Source of the DNA: UBA12087 sp964370815
Lineage (GTDB): Bacteria > Chloroflexota > Anaerolineae > Anaerolineales > Villigracilaceae
Length of the DNA: 64,000 nt
Direction: 5' to 3'
Assembly (NCBI GenBank): GCA_964370815.1
Contig: CAYJKQ010000005.1
Coordinates: forward strand, 149,640-213,639
Shown: positions 1 to 8,138 of the stretch, in pieces
Layout of the letters: every line of letters begins with the position of its first letter
How positions within the stretch are numbered: position 1 is the stretch's first letter
The notes under the pieces: generated by a model
Seen by the model: only the letters and a program-made list of their open reading frames with translations
Told to the model about the DNA's origin: nothing
Databases searched by the model: none
Translations under genes and position numbers: made by a program

Positions 1-1074
1 AAGGAGCTCGAAAGCAAAGGGATCATTTTCATTGGCACAGGTGTCAGTGGTGGAGAACAAGGTGCCTTGTGGGGACCTTCCATTATGCCAGGAGGTCAAC
101 CCGAAGCCTGGGAGTTGGTAAGACCGATCTTCGAGGCGATCAGTGCCAAGGTGGACGGGGAACCCTGTGTAGCCTATATGGGGCCGCGCGGTGCCGGTCA
201 CTTTGTCAAGATGGTTCATAACGGGATTGAATATGGGGACATGCAGCTAATTGCAGAAGCTTATGATATCCTGCATCGCGGCCTTGGCTTGAATAATGGC
301 AGGCTTCATGAAATTTTTAAGGATTGGAACAACGCTGAATTAAAATCCTACCTGATCGAGATCACCGCTGATATTTTCACAAGATCTGATCCTGAAACCG
401 GGACAGCCATCCTCGATTTGATCCTGGATGAAGCCCAGCAAAAAGGTACCGGCAAGTGGATATCCCAGAATGCGCTAGATCTGGGTGTCCCAACCCCGAC
501 CATCAACGCAGCTGTGGAAAGCCGCATCCTTTCTGCTTACAAGGAAGAGCGAGTTGCTGCTTCAAAGGTTTTGACTGGACCTGTACCACACTTCGACACG
601 GATCCGGAAAAAGTCATTAAATGGGTTAAAGAAGCCTTATTTGCAGCCTTGATCTGTACCTATGCACAAGGATTCGGACTGATGCACCAGGCGGATCTGG
701 AATATGACTATCACCTGAATTACGCTGATATTGCCCGAATCTGGCGTGGAGGTTGCATCATCCGGGCTGCATTCCTGGATGATATCCGCCAGGCGTATGG
801 ACGTGACCCCGCCCTGGCAAATTTGATGATGGACCCTGAATTTTCCAAATTGATGAACTCCCGGCAGGTTTCCCTGCGCAAGGTGGTCTCCCTGGCTGCC
901 GGGAATGGTATTCCTGTCCTGGCTTTCAGCTCAGCATTAGCCTATTTTGATGCGTATCGAAGTGAACGTCTTCCAGCGAACCTGACTCAAGCTCAGCGTG
1001 ATTATTTTGGCGCACACACCTATCGCAGGCTGGATCGGGAAGGTGTCTTTCATACGGAGTGGATCAAGGAATAG
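1..1074 (+). CDS. gnd: 6-phosphogluconate dehydrogenase, 5'-truncated by window edge
   Basis: The frame is open from base 1 and ends at TAG 1072-1074, so the N-terminal Rossmann domain start lies outside the window. The enzyme oxidatively decarboxylates 6-phosphogluconate to ribulose 5-phosphate with NAD(P)+ in the pentose phosphate pathway. Seen: the family signature ending GPSIMPGG near the left edge, then KMVHNGIEYGDMQLIAEAY, which holds the catalytic Lys and the substrate-binding HN, and the long all-helical C-terminal domain ending in YRRLDREGVFHTEW. About 357 residues are present of the usual 465-485, so only about 110-120 N-terminal residues are missing. It converges on larA across a 229-bp gap in which I see no clear terminator. 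Confidence 0.95.
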   Translation, partial: KELESKGIIFIGTGVSGGEQGALWGPSIMPGGQPEAWELVRPIFEAISAKVDGEPCVAYMGPRGAGHFVKMVHNGIEYGDMQLIAEAYDILHRGLGLNNGRLHEIFKDWNNAELKSYLIEITADIFTRSDPETGTAILDLILDEAQQKGTGKWISQNALDLGVPTPTINAAVESRILSAYKEERVAASKVLTGPVPHFDTDPEKVIKWVKEALFAALICTYAQGFGLMHQADLEYDYHLNYADIARIWRGGCIIRAAFLDDIRQAYGRDPALANLMMDPEFSKLMNSRQVSLRKVVSLAAGNGIPVLAFSSALAYFDAYRSERLPANLTQAQRDYFGAHTYRRLDREGVFHTEWIKE

Positions 1075-1303
1075 GTTCATCAAGCAGCATCTGATGAAAT
1101 ACAGCTCAATATTTTCCCAAGTGGTCCCCTGGATTTTCTTTCGCTGGGTGCTTTGGTTCACCGGCTGGTTCCAGGTATTATTTCATTTCGGAAGGCAACC
1201 AGGTGAAAGATCCACATCAGTTGTGGAGAATTCAATAGGATCGTTTGAACCCGTATAAAATTCCGGGATCAACTCCTTGTAGTGCTTTCAGTCGTTGCGG
1301 TTT

Positions 1304-2614
1304 TTAGGGCTGAAGTTTCTTCTGGATCACGGGTAGGGTAAGCATGGCATGGGGTACGATCAAAACATCACAATTTGGTCCAAGTTTGGCACTGGCTAAT
1401 TCCAAGGCTTCTTCCATCGTCGCGGCTGGGAGCATCTTGCAATCTGCCACCAGATCCGGATATTCGCTTCCCACGATGATCACATTTGAATCTTCAAGCA
1501 CTTTTGCCAGGACAAATGCTCTTTGCTGACCAGGTGGATACCCATTCTTTCGGGCATCTTCCAAAATAGATTGGATATTCGGAGCATCTCGCATGGCAGC
1601 CAGAAAGCGTTGTTCTCCAACTCCCGACCCTGCGCCTTCTTCACAGCGTGCAGGGATAATGAAGAACCCTCCAGATTTTACAACCGGAGTAGGCGCAAAG
1701 AACAGGTAGGATGGAGCACGACTGGCCTGGTATAAATTTGCATCCTTTGGAAAACCAACACCACCAATGGCGATATCATATTGCTTGTAAATGGGGACTT
1801 CATAGACACACTTTGCGTAGGTGACAAGATCCTGGAAAGCCATATCCGGATTACCTGCAGTAACCCGCAATACATTCTTATGATCATCCAAAACAACGTT
1901 CAGAATAAACCGCAACCCGGCTCGCTGCGCAGCTTCGGTCACAGCCTGGTGGAATGGGTTGCCTTCAATTTGACCCAGGCGCGTGTTTGGATGGTCCACA
2001 AAAGCCGGGCTGTGGGTATGTGCTATCAGTGCTTCCCCGGCTGCACCAATTGCAACCGTTTTGCATCCACCGGAATATCCAGCATACTGGTGTGGTTCTA
2101 CGATACCCGTTGAGATCAACACATCTGCTTCAACCACACTTTGATGCAGCAAGACCGGTACACCTCCCTTCGTATGACCTAAATCCACCAGGGAAGCCGG
2201 GTTTTGGGGTTCATTATCAATAACCCGGTAACGGGAAACAATATCTGCTCCCAGTTTTATGGCTTTTTCTTCCAGCGTGGAAGGTCTATGCAAACCAATA
2301 CCGCACAAGAGCGTAATATCCTCATCTCGCACACCAGCTTGCTCCAATTCGACCAACAAGGCAGGCACAAGTTGATGGTCGGGACTGGCTCGTGTGATAT
2401 CGGTAAAGACGATGCAGGCGCGCTTGCCCGGTTTGGCAATTTCCCGCAGTGGAGGCGTCCCGATGGGATGGTCCAATGCTTGTTTAATGGCACTCTGAAA
2501 ATCATTTAATGGTTTTTCTGGATTGGAAATGATCACTGTTGCTTGCATGGATGCAGGCAGTTTGAATTCCAATGAGGATCTACTGTAGGGAATTTTGTAA
2601 GTTTGATTTTCCAT
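1304..2614 (-). CDS. larA: LarA-family nickel-pincer lactate (2-hydroxyacid) racemase
   Basis: 436-residue LarA/DUF2088 protein. LarA racemises lactate or related 2-hydroxyacids using a nickel-pincer nucleotide covalently attached to a lysine. Seen: His109 (in GIGLHRPST), His175 (EPHQYAGYSGG), Lys185 (SGGCKTVAIG) and His201 (AHTHSP). These line up one residue offset from the His108/His174/Lys184/His200 set known for Lactobacillus plantarum LarA, so the cofactor-attachment and proton-transfer residues appear intact. The ATG at 2614-2612 is the first sensible start. The cofactor genes larB, larC and larE are not in the window and must be elsewhere. Substrate is uncertain because LarA homologues act on several 2-hydroxyacids. 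Confidence 0.88.
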   Translation of the reverse strand: MENQTYKIPYSRSSLEFKLPASMQATVIISNPEKPLNDFQSAIKQALDHPIGTPPLREIAKPGKRACIVFTDITRASPDHQLVPALLVELEQAGVRDEDITLLCGIGLHRPSTLEEKAIKLGADIVSRYRVIDNEPQNPASLVDLGHTKGGVPVLLHQSVVEADVLISTGIVEPHQYAGYSGGCKTVAIGAAGEALIAHTHSPAFVDHPNTRLGQIEGNPFHQAVTEAAQRAGLRFILNVVLDDHKNVLRVTAGNPDMAFQDLVTYAKCVYEVPIYKQYDIAIGGVGFPKDANLYQASRAPSYLFFAPTPVVKSGGFFIIPARCEEGAGSGVGEQRFLAAMRDAPNIQSILEDARKNGYPPGQQRAFVLAKVLEDSNVIIVGSEYPDLVADCKMLPAATMEEALELASAKLGPNCDVLIVPHAMLTLPVIQKKLQP

Positions 2615-2776
2615 GAAAATCCCGGGGTAACAACGATTTTGAAATGTCTCAATAAATGATACACAGTATCAGTAAAAAATTTTAGCATTTTATGTCAGAT
2701 AAGTCGAGTTAATCATGGAGAATGTTGAAAAACAAGTGACAGAACGGGGTTGGTTAATTGGCAGAAAGAGAAAAAT

Positions 2777-2977
2777 TTATTGGATGGGTGCGAGCCACTC
2801 GACCAACTGTTGCATCAACGGACTATCCGGGAAGGTTATGAGCACCTTGTCCTCACCCATGCGGCTCTGCCAGCCTCCTGCGTGGACCACCAGGCTGACC
2901 ATGTCACGATTAATCTCCATGGCGGAGACGCTCCCACCAAGTTTGAGCATCCCTTTCAACACGAAGAGGAATTTCAA
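2777..2977 (-). CDS. small hypothetical protein downstream of the DUF364 gene
   Basis: A 66-residue open frame begins 28 nt after the stop of the DUF364 gene on the same strand, so it could be the last gene of that transcript. The sequence is mixed hydrophobic and charged (for example EINRDMVSLVVHAGG and FPDSPLMQQLVEWL near the C-terminus) with no Cys, no membrane span and no motif I recognise. A shorter start at the internal Met10 is possible. I do not recognise a family; it may be spurious. Confidence 0.35.
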   Translation of the reverse strand: MKFLFVLKGMLKLGGSVSAMEINRDMVSLVVHAGGWQSRMGEDKVLITFPDSPLMQQLVEWLAPIQ

Positions 2978-3005
2978 GATGTTCTTTTTTGAAAAATGGG
3001 TATTA

Positions 3006-3773
3006 TCAGATGGAGAAGTTGCCCAAGGTCATCGAGACCAGGCGAACGCCCATCTGCCGTAACTGATGAAAGTTTGCACCCTGGGACAGTCCGCGCAAGA
3101 CCGCTTCGGGTTGTTCCACCACTGCGCCAGAGAGGACGGTCGCGCCGAGTTCGAACAGAACAAGGGATAGTGGTGTGGTGGGACCAACGATCAGCGTAGG
3201 CGTTCCAGGCTGGCGCAGGGCGATCAGGTCTTCAAAGGTGTGGTTGAGCAATGTCATGGCGGTAATTGCCAATACATCAGCCTGGGGGATGATTTCAGGT
3301 GCGGCGCTGGCAGGCAGGTCGCCTTCCTGCGGATTTTGTTCCAGCACGAGGAGCCTGCCCACGCGCGCACGCAGTTCTGGAACGTAGGGGAAATGCCCCA
3401 CCATCACTACGGTTTTTCCTGCGCCAAGGCGGGCAAGGACTTCTTTGGAGTGCAAATCCACCCACAGATGCGGCAGGCGCGGCAGAAGGGCATTAACGGT
3501 TGCCAGACCGATCGAGACCTCAGGCAGGCTGGAGGAATGCACGAAGTTCCCCAGTTCGCGGGCGGGGAGGTCGGTCAGGGAGCCGGCGCGGGAAATAGAT
3601 GGCTCGGTGGTATAGTGGTGTGACTCATCACCGACTGTGGCAGCCAATCCGCAACGAGACTCACCTTCCACTTCAACAACCACGGCAGTCCAGTAAAGGC
3701 CAACTTTCACGGTGAGCAATTTTCCATCGGGCAGGTCAAGCAGGAGCCGGTCGAAGAGTTTATTTGCGGTCAT
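3006..3773 (-). CDS. DUF364/DUF4213 Rossmann-like protein (putative metal-chelate handling)
   Basis: 255-residue cytoplasmic protein of the DUF4213-DUF364 type: an enolase-N-like first half with VKVGLYWTAVVVE and GLAATVGDE, then a Rossmann-like half with VVMVGHFPYVPEL, EIIPQADVLAITAMTLLNHTF and LIVGPTTPLSLVLFELGA. Members sit beside molybdenum, tungsten or other metal transport and cofactor genes in anaerobes, and a structure suggested a heavy-metal chelate-binding role; the true reaction is not established. I chose ATG 3773-3771 because residues before it in the longer frame look non-coding and lie on a hairpin. It is separated by about 430 bp from the regulator upstream, so it may be transcribed on its own. 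Confidence 0.8.
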   Translation of the reverse strand: MTANKLFDRLLLDLPDGKLLTVKVGLYWTAVVVEVEGESRCGLAATVGDESHHYTTEPSISRAGSLTDLPARELGNFVHSSSLPEVSIGLATVNALLPRLPHLWVDLHSKEVLARLGAGKTVVMVGHFPYVPELRARVGRLLVLEQNPQEGDLPASAAPEIIPQADVLAITAMTLLNHTFEDLIALRQPGTPTLIVGPTTPLSLVLFELGATVLSGAVVEQPEAVLRGLSQGANFHQLRQMGVRLVSMTLGNFSI

Positions 3774-3797
3774 TTTACATCCATAAGAAAAGCAAAA

Positions 3798-3826
3798 GGC
3801 TGTCTCTGAATGGAAAGGAGACAGCC
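3798..3826 (-). terminator. hairpin with U-tract just upstream of the DUF364 gene
   Basis: Perfect 9-bp stem GGCTGTCTC/GAGACAGCC with an 11-nt loop. Read on the minus strand it is followed by TTTTGCTTTTC, the look of an intrinsic terminator, and it ends about 25 nt before the DUF364 start codon. It could end the upstream regulator transcript or act as an attenuator for DUF364. The adjoining 3830-3960 stretch contains a GGCCGGGGTGAGGG-type motif that I associate with dispersed non-coding repeats. Confidence 0.5.
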
Positions 3827-4035
3827 TCGCAGAAGGTTCGAAGCCTGCTCTCCTTTCCAAGGGCATCCCTCACCCCGGCCTCTTCTGAAAGGAGATGGGT
3901 AAGCAAGGAAAGACGGGGGGCGGGGTGTTTCCACCACCAACGGGGTCATCATTTGGGATGACCGGCCTGGTTGACATTAGCAAAACCTTTAGGCAGACAG
4001 GATCGGAGCACAGATTAGTTTATTGTGTTTTTATT

Positions 4036-4197
4036 TTACATCCGGTTGGCGCATGTCACAAGGACAAGCCAGAAGCCAATCACCACGATAACGGTTGGGA
4101 CAAACCTCTGCCATGCTGGTGATTCACATGAGAGTTGCAATTCCCGATCCGACCAGGCGAACTGATTTTGTATGCATGGTATTCTCGTTATATCCAT
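4036..4197 (-). CDS. small single-span membrane protein candidate
   Basis: A 53-residue frame starts with ATG 4197-4195, only a few bases after the stop of the XRE-cupin regulator, with TTAGG just ahead of it. The first 35 residues are soluble-looking; the last 20 form one hydrophobic span (PTVIVVIGFWLVLVTC) followed by ANRM, so it would be a C-tail-anchored or single-pass protein. The rest of the 3774-4201 interval holds only the hairpin described separately. No family recognised. A second regulator of this kind in the window (33.5-34.2 kb) is likewise followed by a short protein with a C-terminal span. Confidence 0.4.
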   Translation of the reverse strand: MDITRIPCIQNQFAWSDRELQLSCESPAWQRFVPTVIVVIGFWLVLVTCANRM

Positions 4198-4201
4198 AAA
4201 C

Positions 4202-4879
4202 CTAATAGTTAAGATGACGCTCGGCAGGTTGGTCATGCGCTTCCATTGGGCAAAACAACACCAGCAGTTTGGATGGCGCAGGGCGTGAATTTGCCCACCG
4301 ATGTGGCGCTTTGGCATCAAACAGCAGGCTGTCGCCCGATGAAAGCACATATGCCTGACCGGCAATGGTGCAGGTCACTCTCCCTTCCAGGCAGTAAATA
4401 AACTCACGCCCGGCATGGCTGATCTCCCTGACATTTTTATGATCCTTGTCCAGCGTAACCAGGATTGGCTCCGCTCCCAGGGGGGGCAAACCCTCTCCAA
4501 GTTTTTCCAGCGACCCGTTCGTGAACCGGATGAGTGGACGCTGTCCTTCCCGTTGGTGAACCAGCCCGTCCTCAAACTTTTCATCCTCAAAAAAGGTCAC
4601 AAGCGGGACTCCCAGCCCACCTGCAAGTATGTGGAGTGTGTGCACGTTGGGAGAGGTTCGGTTGTTCTCGATCAGGCTGAGCGTATTCACACTGATCCCG
4701 CATTTGGTGGCTAGAGCCCGAATGCTCAATCCCTGTTCTTTCCTGATGAACCGCAGGCGGGTGCCAATCAGGACTTCCGCTCCGCAGCAAGAGTCCTGAA
4801 CTGCTACTTTTTCTCTTGCCAGAGAGAAAGGGCTGCGTGTCTCTGGTTTGCACTTATTAAATGTTTTTTCTTCTGACAT
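4202..4879 (-). CDS. XRE-family regulator with C-terminal cupin sensor domain
   Basis: Cytoplasmic DNA-binding regulator of about 225 residues. N-terminal third: helix-turn-helix in IGTRLRFIRKEQGLS...NTLSLIENNRTSPNVHTL. C-terminal half: cupin_2 barrel with HAGREFIYCLEGRVTCTI and SSGDSLLFDAKAPHRWAN, where a small ligand or metal would bind. A GTG four bases into the ArsR stop is possible, but ATG 4879-4877 after AGAAGAG is preferred. It follows the split ArsR gene with coupled spacing and ends the minus-strand respiratory block, so it probably regulates that block. Two paralogues occur at 14.8 and 33.5 kb; the one at 33.5 kb is the closer relative. The Cys-Cys pair in its N-terminal tail (QDSCCGAE) is unusual and could be redox-active. 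Confidence 0.85.
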   Translation of the reverse strand: MSEEKTFNKCKPETRSPFSLAREKVAVQDSCCGAEVLIGTRLRFIRKEQGLSIRALATKCGISVNTLSLIENNRTSPNVHTLHILAGGLGVPLVTFFEDEKFEDGLVHQREGQRPLIRFTNGSLEKLGEGLPPLGAEPILVTLDKDHKNVREISHAGREFIYCLEGRVTCTIAGQAYVLSSGDSLLFDAKAPHRWANSRPAPSKLLVLFCPMEAHDQPAERHLNY

Positions 4880-4881
4880 GT

Positions 4882-5225
4882 TCACTCTTCTGGTCGATCT
4901 TGAATGAGATGCAATAATTCCATTTGATACGACTCACCATCTGCCAGGATGGTGCGCATCAACTCGCAATTGCCAACAATCTTCGGATTGGCGATCTCGT
5001 AGATGTTTTCCATTCCCTGCTGATGAGTGGATAGCACTCTCACAGAGCGCAAAACTGACAGGTGGCGCGAGAGGTTTGGTTGAGAGCCGGTTTTCTGGGC
5101 TGCCAACACCTCGTTGATGCACTTAGGACCATCCTTCATTCATGGAAAATCCTCAGGCGAATGGTATTTCCCAACACTTGGCACAACTGGGCTCGTAATT
5201 TATTGACAATGAATTCCTGATACAT
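4882..5225 (-). pseudogene. ArsR-family regulator split by a one-base frameshift
   Basis: Two frames together make one ArsR winged-helix protein. The first (ATG 5225 to stop at 5136) gives the opening helix LRAQLCQVLGNTIRLRIFHE and then hits TGA. The second begins at an ATG overlapping that TGA and continues MKDGPKCINEVLAAQ, the recognition helix SQPNLSRHLSVLRS and the wing. In relatives HEL-KDGPKC is continuous; restoring one T in CATGAATGAAGG rejoins the frames. The break may be real decay, a sequencing or assembly error, or tolerated through the ATGA coupling, which would make two polypeptides. Cysteines before LGN in helix 1 and in GNCELMR near the end sit where the intact ArsR at 15.6 kb also has them. 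It is followed, overlapping by 3-4 nt, by the XRE-cupin gene. Confidence 0.75.
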
Positions 5226-5233
5226 AATTCGTC

Positions 5234-5653
5234 TCAATTCGTTTTGTACAAAATGACATGGTTCTGCTCGTTTTGCTCGACACGCAGGATAGACAATCCC
5301 TTCGTTGCAGGACCGTGCACAACCTTCCCGTCTGGAGCGAAGAGGGAACCGTGACAGGGGCAGGCAAACCCGTCCGCTGTCGGCTCGAGGGTGCAACCCA
5401 GGTGGGTACAGATCAGACTCAGGGCAGAGAATCCGCTTTCGGTGTGGAGCAACACAGCAGGTGGGTCGTAGAGAACCGTGCGTGAGTCGAGCGGGTAGTT
5501 CGAGACAGGTCCCAGGTCAAATTCCGTTTTAGGCGTGGGGTTGGGTTCATAATCCAAAAAACGGAAAAGACCACCGAAAGCAAGCGCTCCACTCAGGTAG
5601 AGAAATACAGTGCGGGCAAATTTGAGAAAATCGTGGCGGGAGATGTTGGTCAT
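5234..5653 (-). CDS. Rieske [2Fe-2S] protein, membrane-anchored
   Basis: 139 residues. The N-terminus SRHDFLKFAR precedes a hydrophobic span (residues 15-32). It resembles a Tat signal SRRDFLK but with the second Arg replaced by His, so it may be a non-cleaved anchor with a weakened Tat motif. The cluster motif is complete: CTHLGC (Cys82, His84, Cys87) and CPCHGS (Cys98, His101). It transfers electrons from quinol through the bc-type complex. The ATG at 5653 is preferred to an upstream start, which would run into the neighbouring gene. It lies directly after the nine-haem cytochrome and the cytochrome b, forming a Rieske/cyt b/multihaem c unit on the outer face of the membrane. Confidence 0.92.
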   Translation of the reverse strand: MTNISRHDFLKFARTVFLYLSGALAFGGLFRFLDYEPNPTPKTEFDLGPVSNYPLDSRTVLYDPPAVLLHTESGFSALSLICTHLGCTLEPTADGFACPCHGSLFAPDGKVVHGPATKGLSILRVEQNEQNHVILYKTN

Positions 5654-5655
5654 GG

Positions 5656-6912
5656 TTAATGTTCCACAGCGTGGCATTCGTGGCAGTATTGGGACTCTTG
5701 CTCTTCGGGGTTTTGTTCGCAAGCGGTGCCCAGCACAGGGCGGAAGGTGAAATATTGACTGGTGGCTTTACCGAACATTTCATACGTGCCATTGGGCAAG
5801 ACACGGATGTTCCAGAGCGGTTCGCCTTTTTCTGTGACGAGGATGGTATCACCAAGTTTTAATTCGATCACTGGATTGAGAAAGGCAAGCCTGAAGGCGA
5901 TGTCATTCGGGTCCGTGATGGTTTTTGTCAGAGGCAGTTCGGTCAATGTGCCGTGACAGGTTTTACATTGCACATATTCCATATCTTTTTTGTTGGCGTG
6001 AATGTCGCCGTCACCCATTGCCTCTTCATATGTGTGGCAATCAATGCAGTCGAGAGTGTACTCGCATTTGCTGAACTCACCGATGGGCTGGTAGTAATCG
6101 TCAATGCGCATGGTAGGATGGTCTGTCCTTTCGGTGAACGTCATTGTGCGCAGATCGTAGTTACCGTGGTTGTGACAGGTGTTGCATTGGGTATAAGGAA
6201 TGTCGATGGTCAGGGTGTGTACCATGCTCTGGTTTCCTTCAATTTCTCCGAAAAGAGGGGGAGAATTGGAGAGGGGGCTGTGACACGCTGCACAACCGGT
6301 GAGGCGGTGATACGTTTCTCCATCGCGCGGAGTGGCGTTAATGTGGCAGGTGAGGCAGTTCTCACCAAATTTTTGAATGGTCGGGTTGAGATCACTGAGT
6401 GGGTTAAACGCCAGGAGTGCAGTAATCCCTGTCTCGGTTTGATCATCAATCACGGCGTTGATCCCGAAACGGGGAGTCAGATCGGTTTGCGCGCCGAACA
6501 TGAAGCGGATATTGGCGATCGCTCCAGCGTAGGTGGTTTGGATGCTGGTCGTCACACGCTGGATATGGTTGCGCTGTTCTGCTTCGCTGCCTGAGTGACA
6601 GTTGCTCCCGCCACACGACTCTTCCACCACTGACAGGTCAGACGGGTTCTTCCCGCCTCGCATGGAGCTGTGCGCCAGGTCTGCATCGAGGGCAAGGCGT
6701 TCCCCACCGTGGCATACGTTACATCCAAACGTATTAACGGGATGCGAAGTGCTGATTTCAGGTACATCCATATGGCAGGTAAGACAGTATTCAACTTGTC
6801 CGGTTAACGTTGGAATTAACTCCACGGGCTTGGGCTGGCGGGTATTCCACCACCAGACCGTGAGAAGAGTGAGCAGAAAGAGGAAAGAAGCAATAGGTAG
6901 TAAGCGGCGCAT
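5656..6912 (-). CDS. nine-haem c-type cytochrome, membrane-anchored
   Basis: 418 residues with an uncleaved N-terminal span (residues 4-22, LLPIASFLFLLTLLTVWWW), then an extracytoplasmic domain. I count eight CxxCH sites (CLTCH, CNVCH, CLTCH, CAACH, CNTCH, CIDCH, CKTCH, CHECH) plus one CGGSNCH with the rarer CX4CH spacing, so nine haems are predicted. It has no enzymatic signature I recognise; position between cytochrome b and the Rieske protein suggests it replaces cytochrome c1 as electron acceptor or outlet of a bc-type complex. The last haem sits at the extreme C-terminus (HECHAVEH). Haem attachment would need a cytochrome c maturation system, not seen in the window. Confidence 0.9.
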   Translation of the reverse strand: MRRLLPIASFLFLLTLLTVWWWNTRQPKPVELIPTLTGQVEYCLTCHMDVPEISTSHPVNTFGCNVCHGGERLALDADLAHSSMRGGKNPSDLSVVEESCGGSNCHSGSEAEQRNHIQRVTTSIQTTYAGAIANIRFMFGAQTDLTPRFGINAVIDDQTETGITALLAFNPLSDLNPTIQKFGENCLTCHINATPRDGETYHRLTGCAACHSPLSNSPPLFGEIEGNQSMVHTLTIDIPYTQCNTCHNHGNYDLRTMTFTERTDHPTMRIDDYYQPIGEFSKCEYTLDCIDCHTYEEAMGDGDIHANKKDMEYVQCKTCHGTLTELPLTKTITDPNDIAFRLAFLNPVIELKLGDTILVTEKGEPLWNIRVLPNGTYEMFGKATSQYFTFRPVLGTACEQNPEEQESQYCHECHAVEH

Positions 6913-6932
6913 GGTTCAGTTCCGTTAAATAT

Positions 6933-7958
6933 TTAAACCATCGCAAAGATGGTAAGGATAAAAATGAAAACTCCAATAAATACAATCACAATCTGTACCA
7001 AACGATTGGATTTTGGAAACCAATGACCGATGTCGCTGTCAGCAGGTTTGGGGAAAATGTAGGGAATGAGGGCTAGGAAGGTTAAAATAGATAAGGGGAT
7101 GAGCACGCCGAAAATGAACGGGTCACCCCAATTAAGCATTTGTTGTACCCACATGAAAAACCACGGGGCGCGGGTTTCAGCAGTGGGAGATGGTTTGCCG
7201 ATCATGGCAGCAGCAATCGGTGCAGGGACAAAACTGGAGAGCAGGATCAGCAGGATGCCGATGATAAACATGGCCAGCACTTCGCGGCGGACGAGTTCGT
7301 TGCGATTCAGACGGGTTGAATCAGATCGCAGAGACGGCGGCGGGACGGCAATTCCTCCGTCGCGGCGGACTCGAAAAGCGTGCCAGATGCCGAGAATCAC
7401 GATCGGGAGGGACAAGGCGAAGATGTGCCAGGTGTAGAAGCGGAGCAGGGCGGTCTTGCAGGCTTCTTCACCGCCGACCGCGATGCGATGCAGAAAGTCC
7501 CCAATTAAGGGAATGGTCTTGATCAGGTTTGTGCCTGTGACCAGCGGATAGCAAATTCCCTGGTCCCAGCGCAGGATATAACCGGTGAAATCGAGCAGGA
7601 GGGCAAGCACGAACAGTCCCAACCCGAGCAAATAGTTGAATCGGCGCGGGTGACTGTATGCGGCGGTAAAGATCACACGCAGAAAATGGATGACAATAAA
7701 GACCAACAGGAGTTGCGCGGCCCAATAATGCAGGTTGCGCACAAATCCGCCGAAAGGAACGTGATAGGTGATGGTCTGTACCGAGAGAGCGGCTTCTTCT
7801 GGATTTGGGACGTAGTAGAACATCTCCAGGATACCCGTCACCCCGAGAATGAGCATGAGGAAGATGGCTGTCCCGCCCGCGCCCAGTGTGTATCGCCAGC
7901 GCGCTTGAGCTGCCGGGATGGTGGGAGGGTGCAGGTGGTGAAAGAAGGACGGGCGCAT
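6933..7958 (-). CDS. cytochrome b (b6/petD-fused type) of a bc-like complex
   Basis: 341 residues with about eight membrane spans. The N-terminal half carries the two haem-b His pairs, in LHYWAAQLLLVFIVIHFLR and FYTWHIFALSLPIVILGIWHAF. The C-terminal half is subunit-IV-like with APWFFMW in place of the canonical PEWY/PDWY quinol-site motif, a change worth noting. ATG 7958-7956 is chosen because residues before it look non-coding. The roughly 180 bp up to the NrfD gene hold no gene I can support. With the nine-haem cytochrome and Rieske protein it forms a quinol-oxidising (or, in reverse, quinone-reducing) module. Confidence 0.9.
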   Translation of the reverse strand: MRPSFFHHLHPPTIPAAQARWRYTLGAGGTAIFLMLILGVTGILEMFYYVPNPEEAALSVQTITYHVPFGGFVRNLHYWAAQLLLVFIVIHFLRVIFTAAYSHPRRFNYLLGLGLFVLALLLDFTGYILRWDQGICYPLVTGTNLIKTIPLIGDFLHRIAVGGEEACKTALLRFYTWHIFALSLPIVILGIWHAFRVRRDGGIAVPPPSLRSDSTRLNRNELVRREVLAMFIIGILLILLSSFVPAPIAAAMIGKPSPTAETRAPWFFMWVQQMLNWGDPFIFGVLIPLSILTFLALIPYIFPKPADSDIGHWFPKSNRLVQIVIVFIGVFIFILTIFAMV

Positions 7959-8138
7959 GTGGGTAAGGGGTAATTGGTAGATTGGTGAATTGGCGGTGCG
8001 TCTTGGGTGTGGACATGCGGGCTTTTCTACCCGCATTCATGCACCAACCCTCCCATTCGGATCAGCGTGACGGTTGTCAGAAGCGGACAAATACTCGTCG
8101 AAACGGAGGCAGGCTTGAGATCCAGAAAGAGGCGGACG

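Noticed and set aside
2715..3062. 115-codon plus-strand frame starting MENVEKQVTERGW.
   Set aside because: It runs antisense to the small minus-strand frame and the DUF364 3' end, has no recognisable pattern and no ribosome-binding site.
3830..3960. Possible molybdenum-cofactor or other riboswitch ahead of the DUF364 gene.
   Set aside because: Only a terminator-like hairpin and a GGCCGGGGTGAGGG motif are present; the latter appears to be a dispersed repeat, and no aptamer core is recognisable.
5953..6594. 213-codon plus-strand frame.
   Set aside because: It is antisense to the nine-haem cytochrome; the CxxCH-rich gene on the other strand explains the openness.
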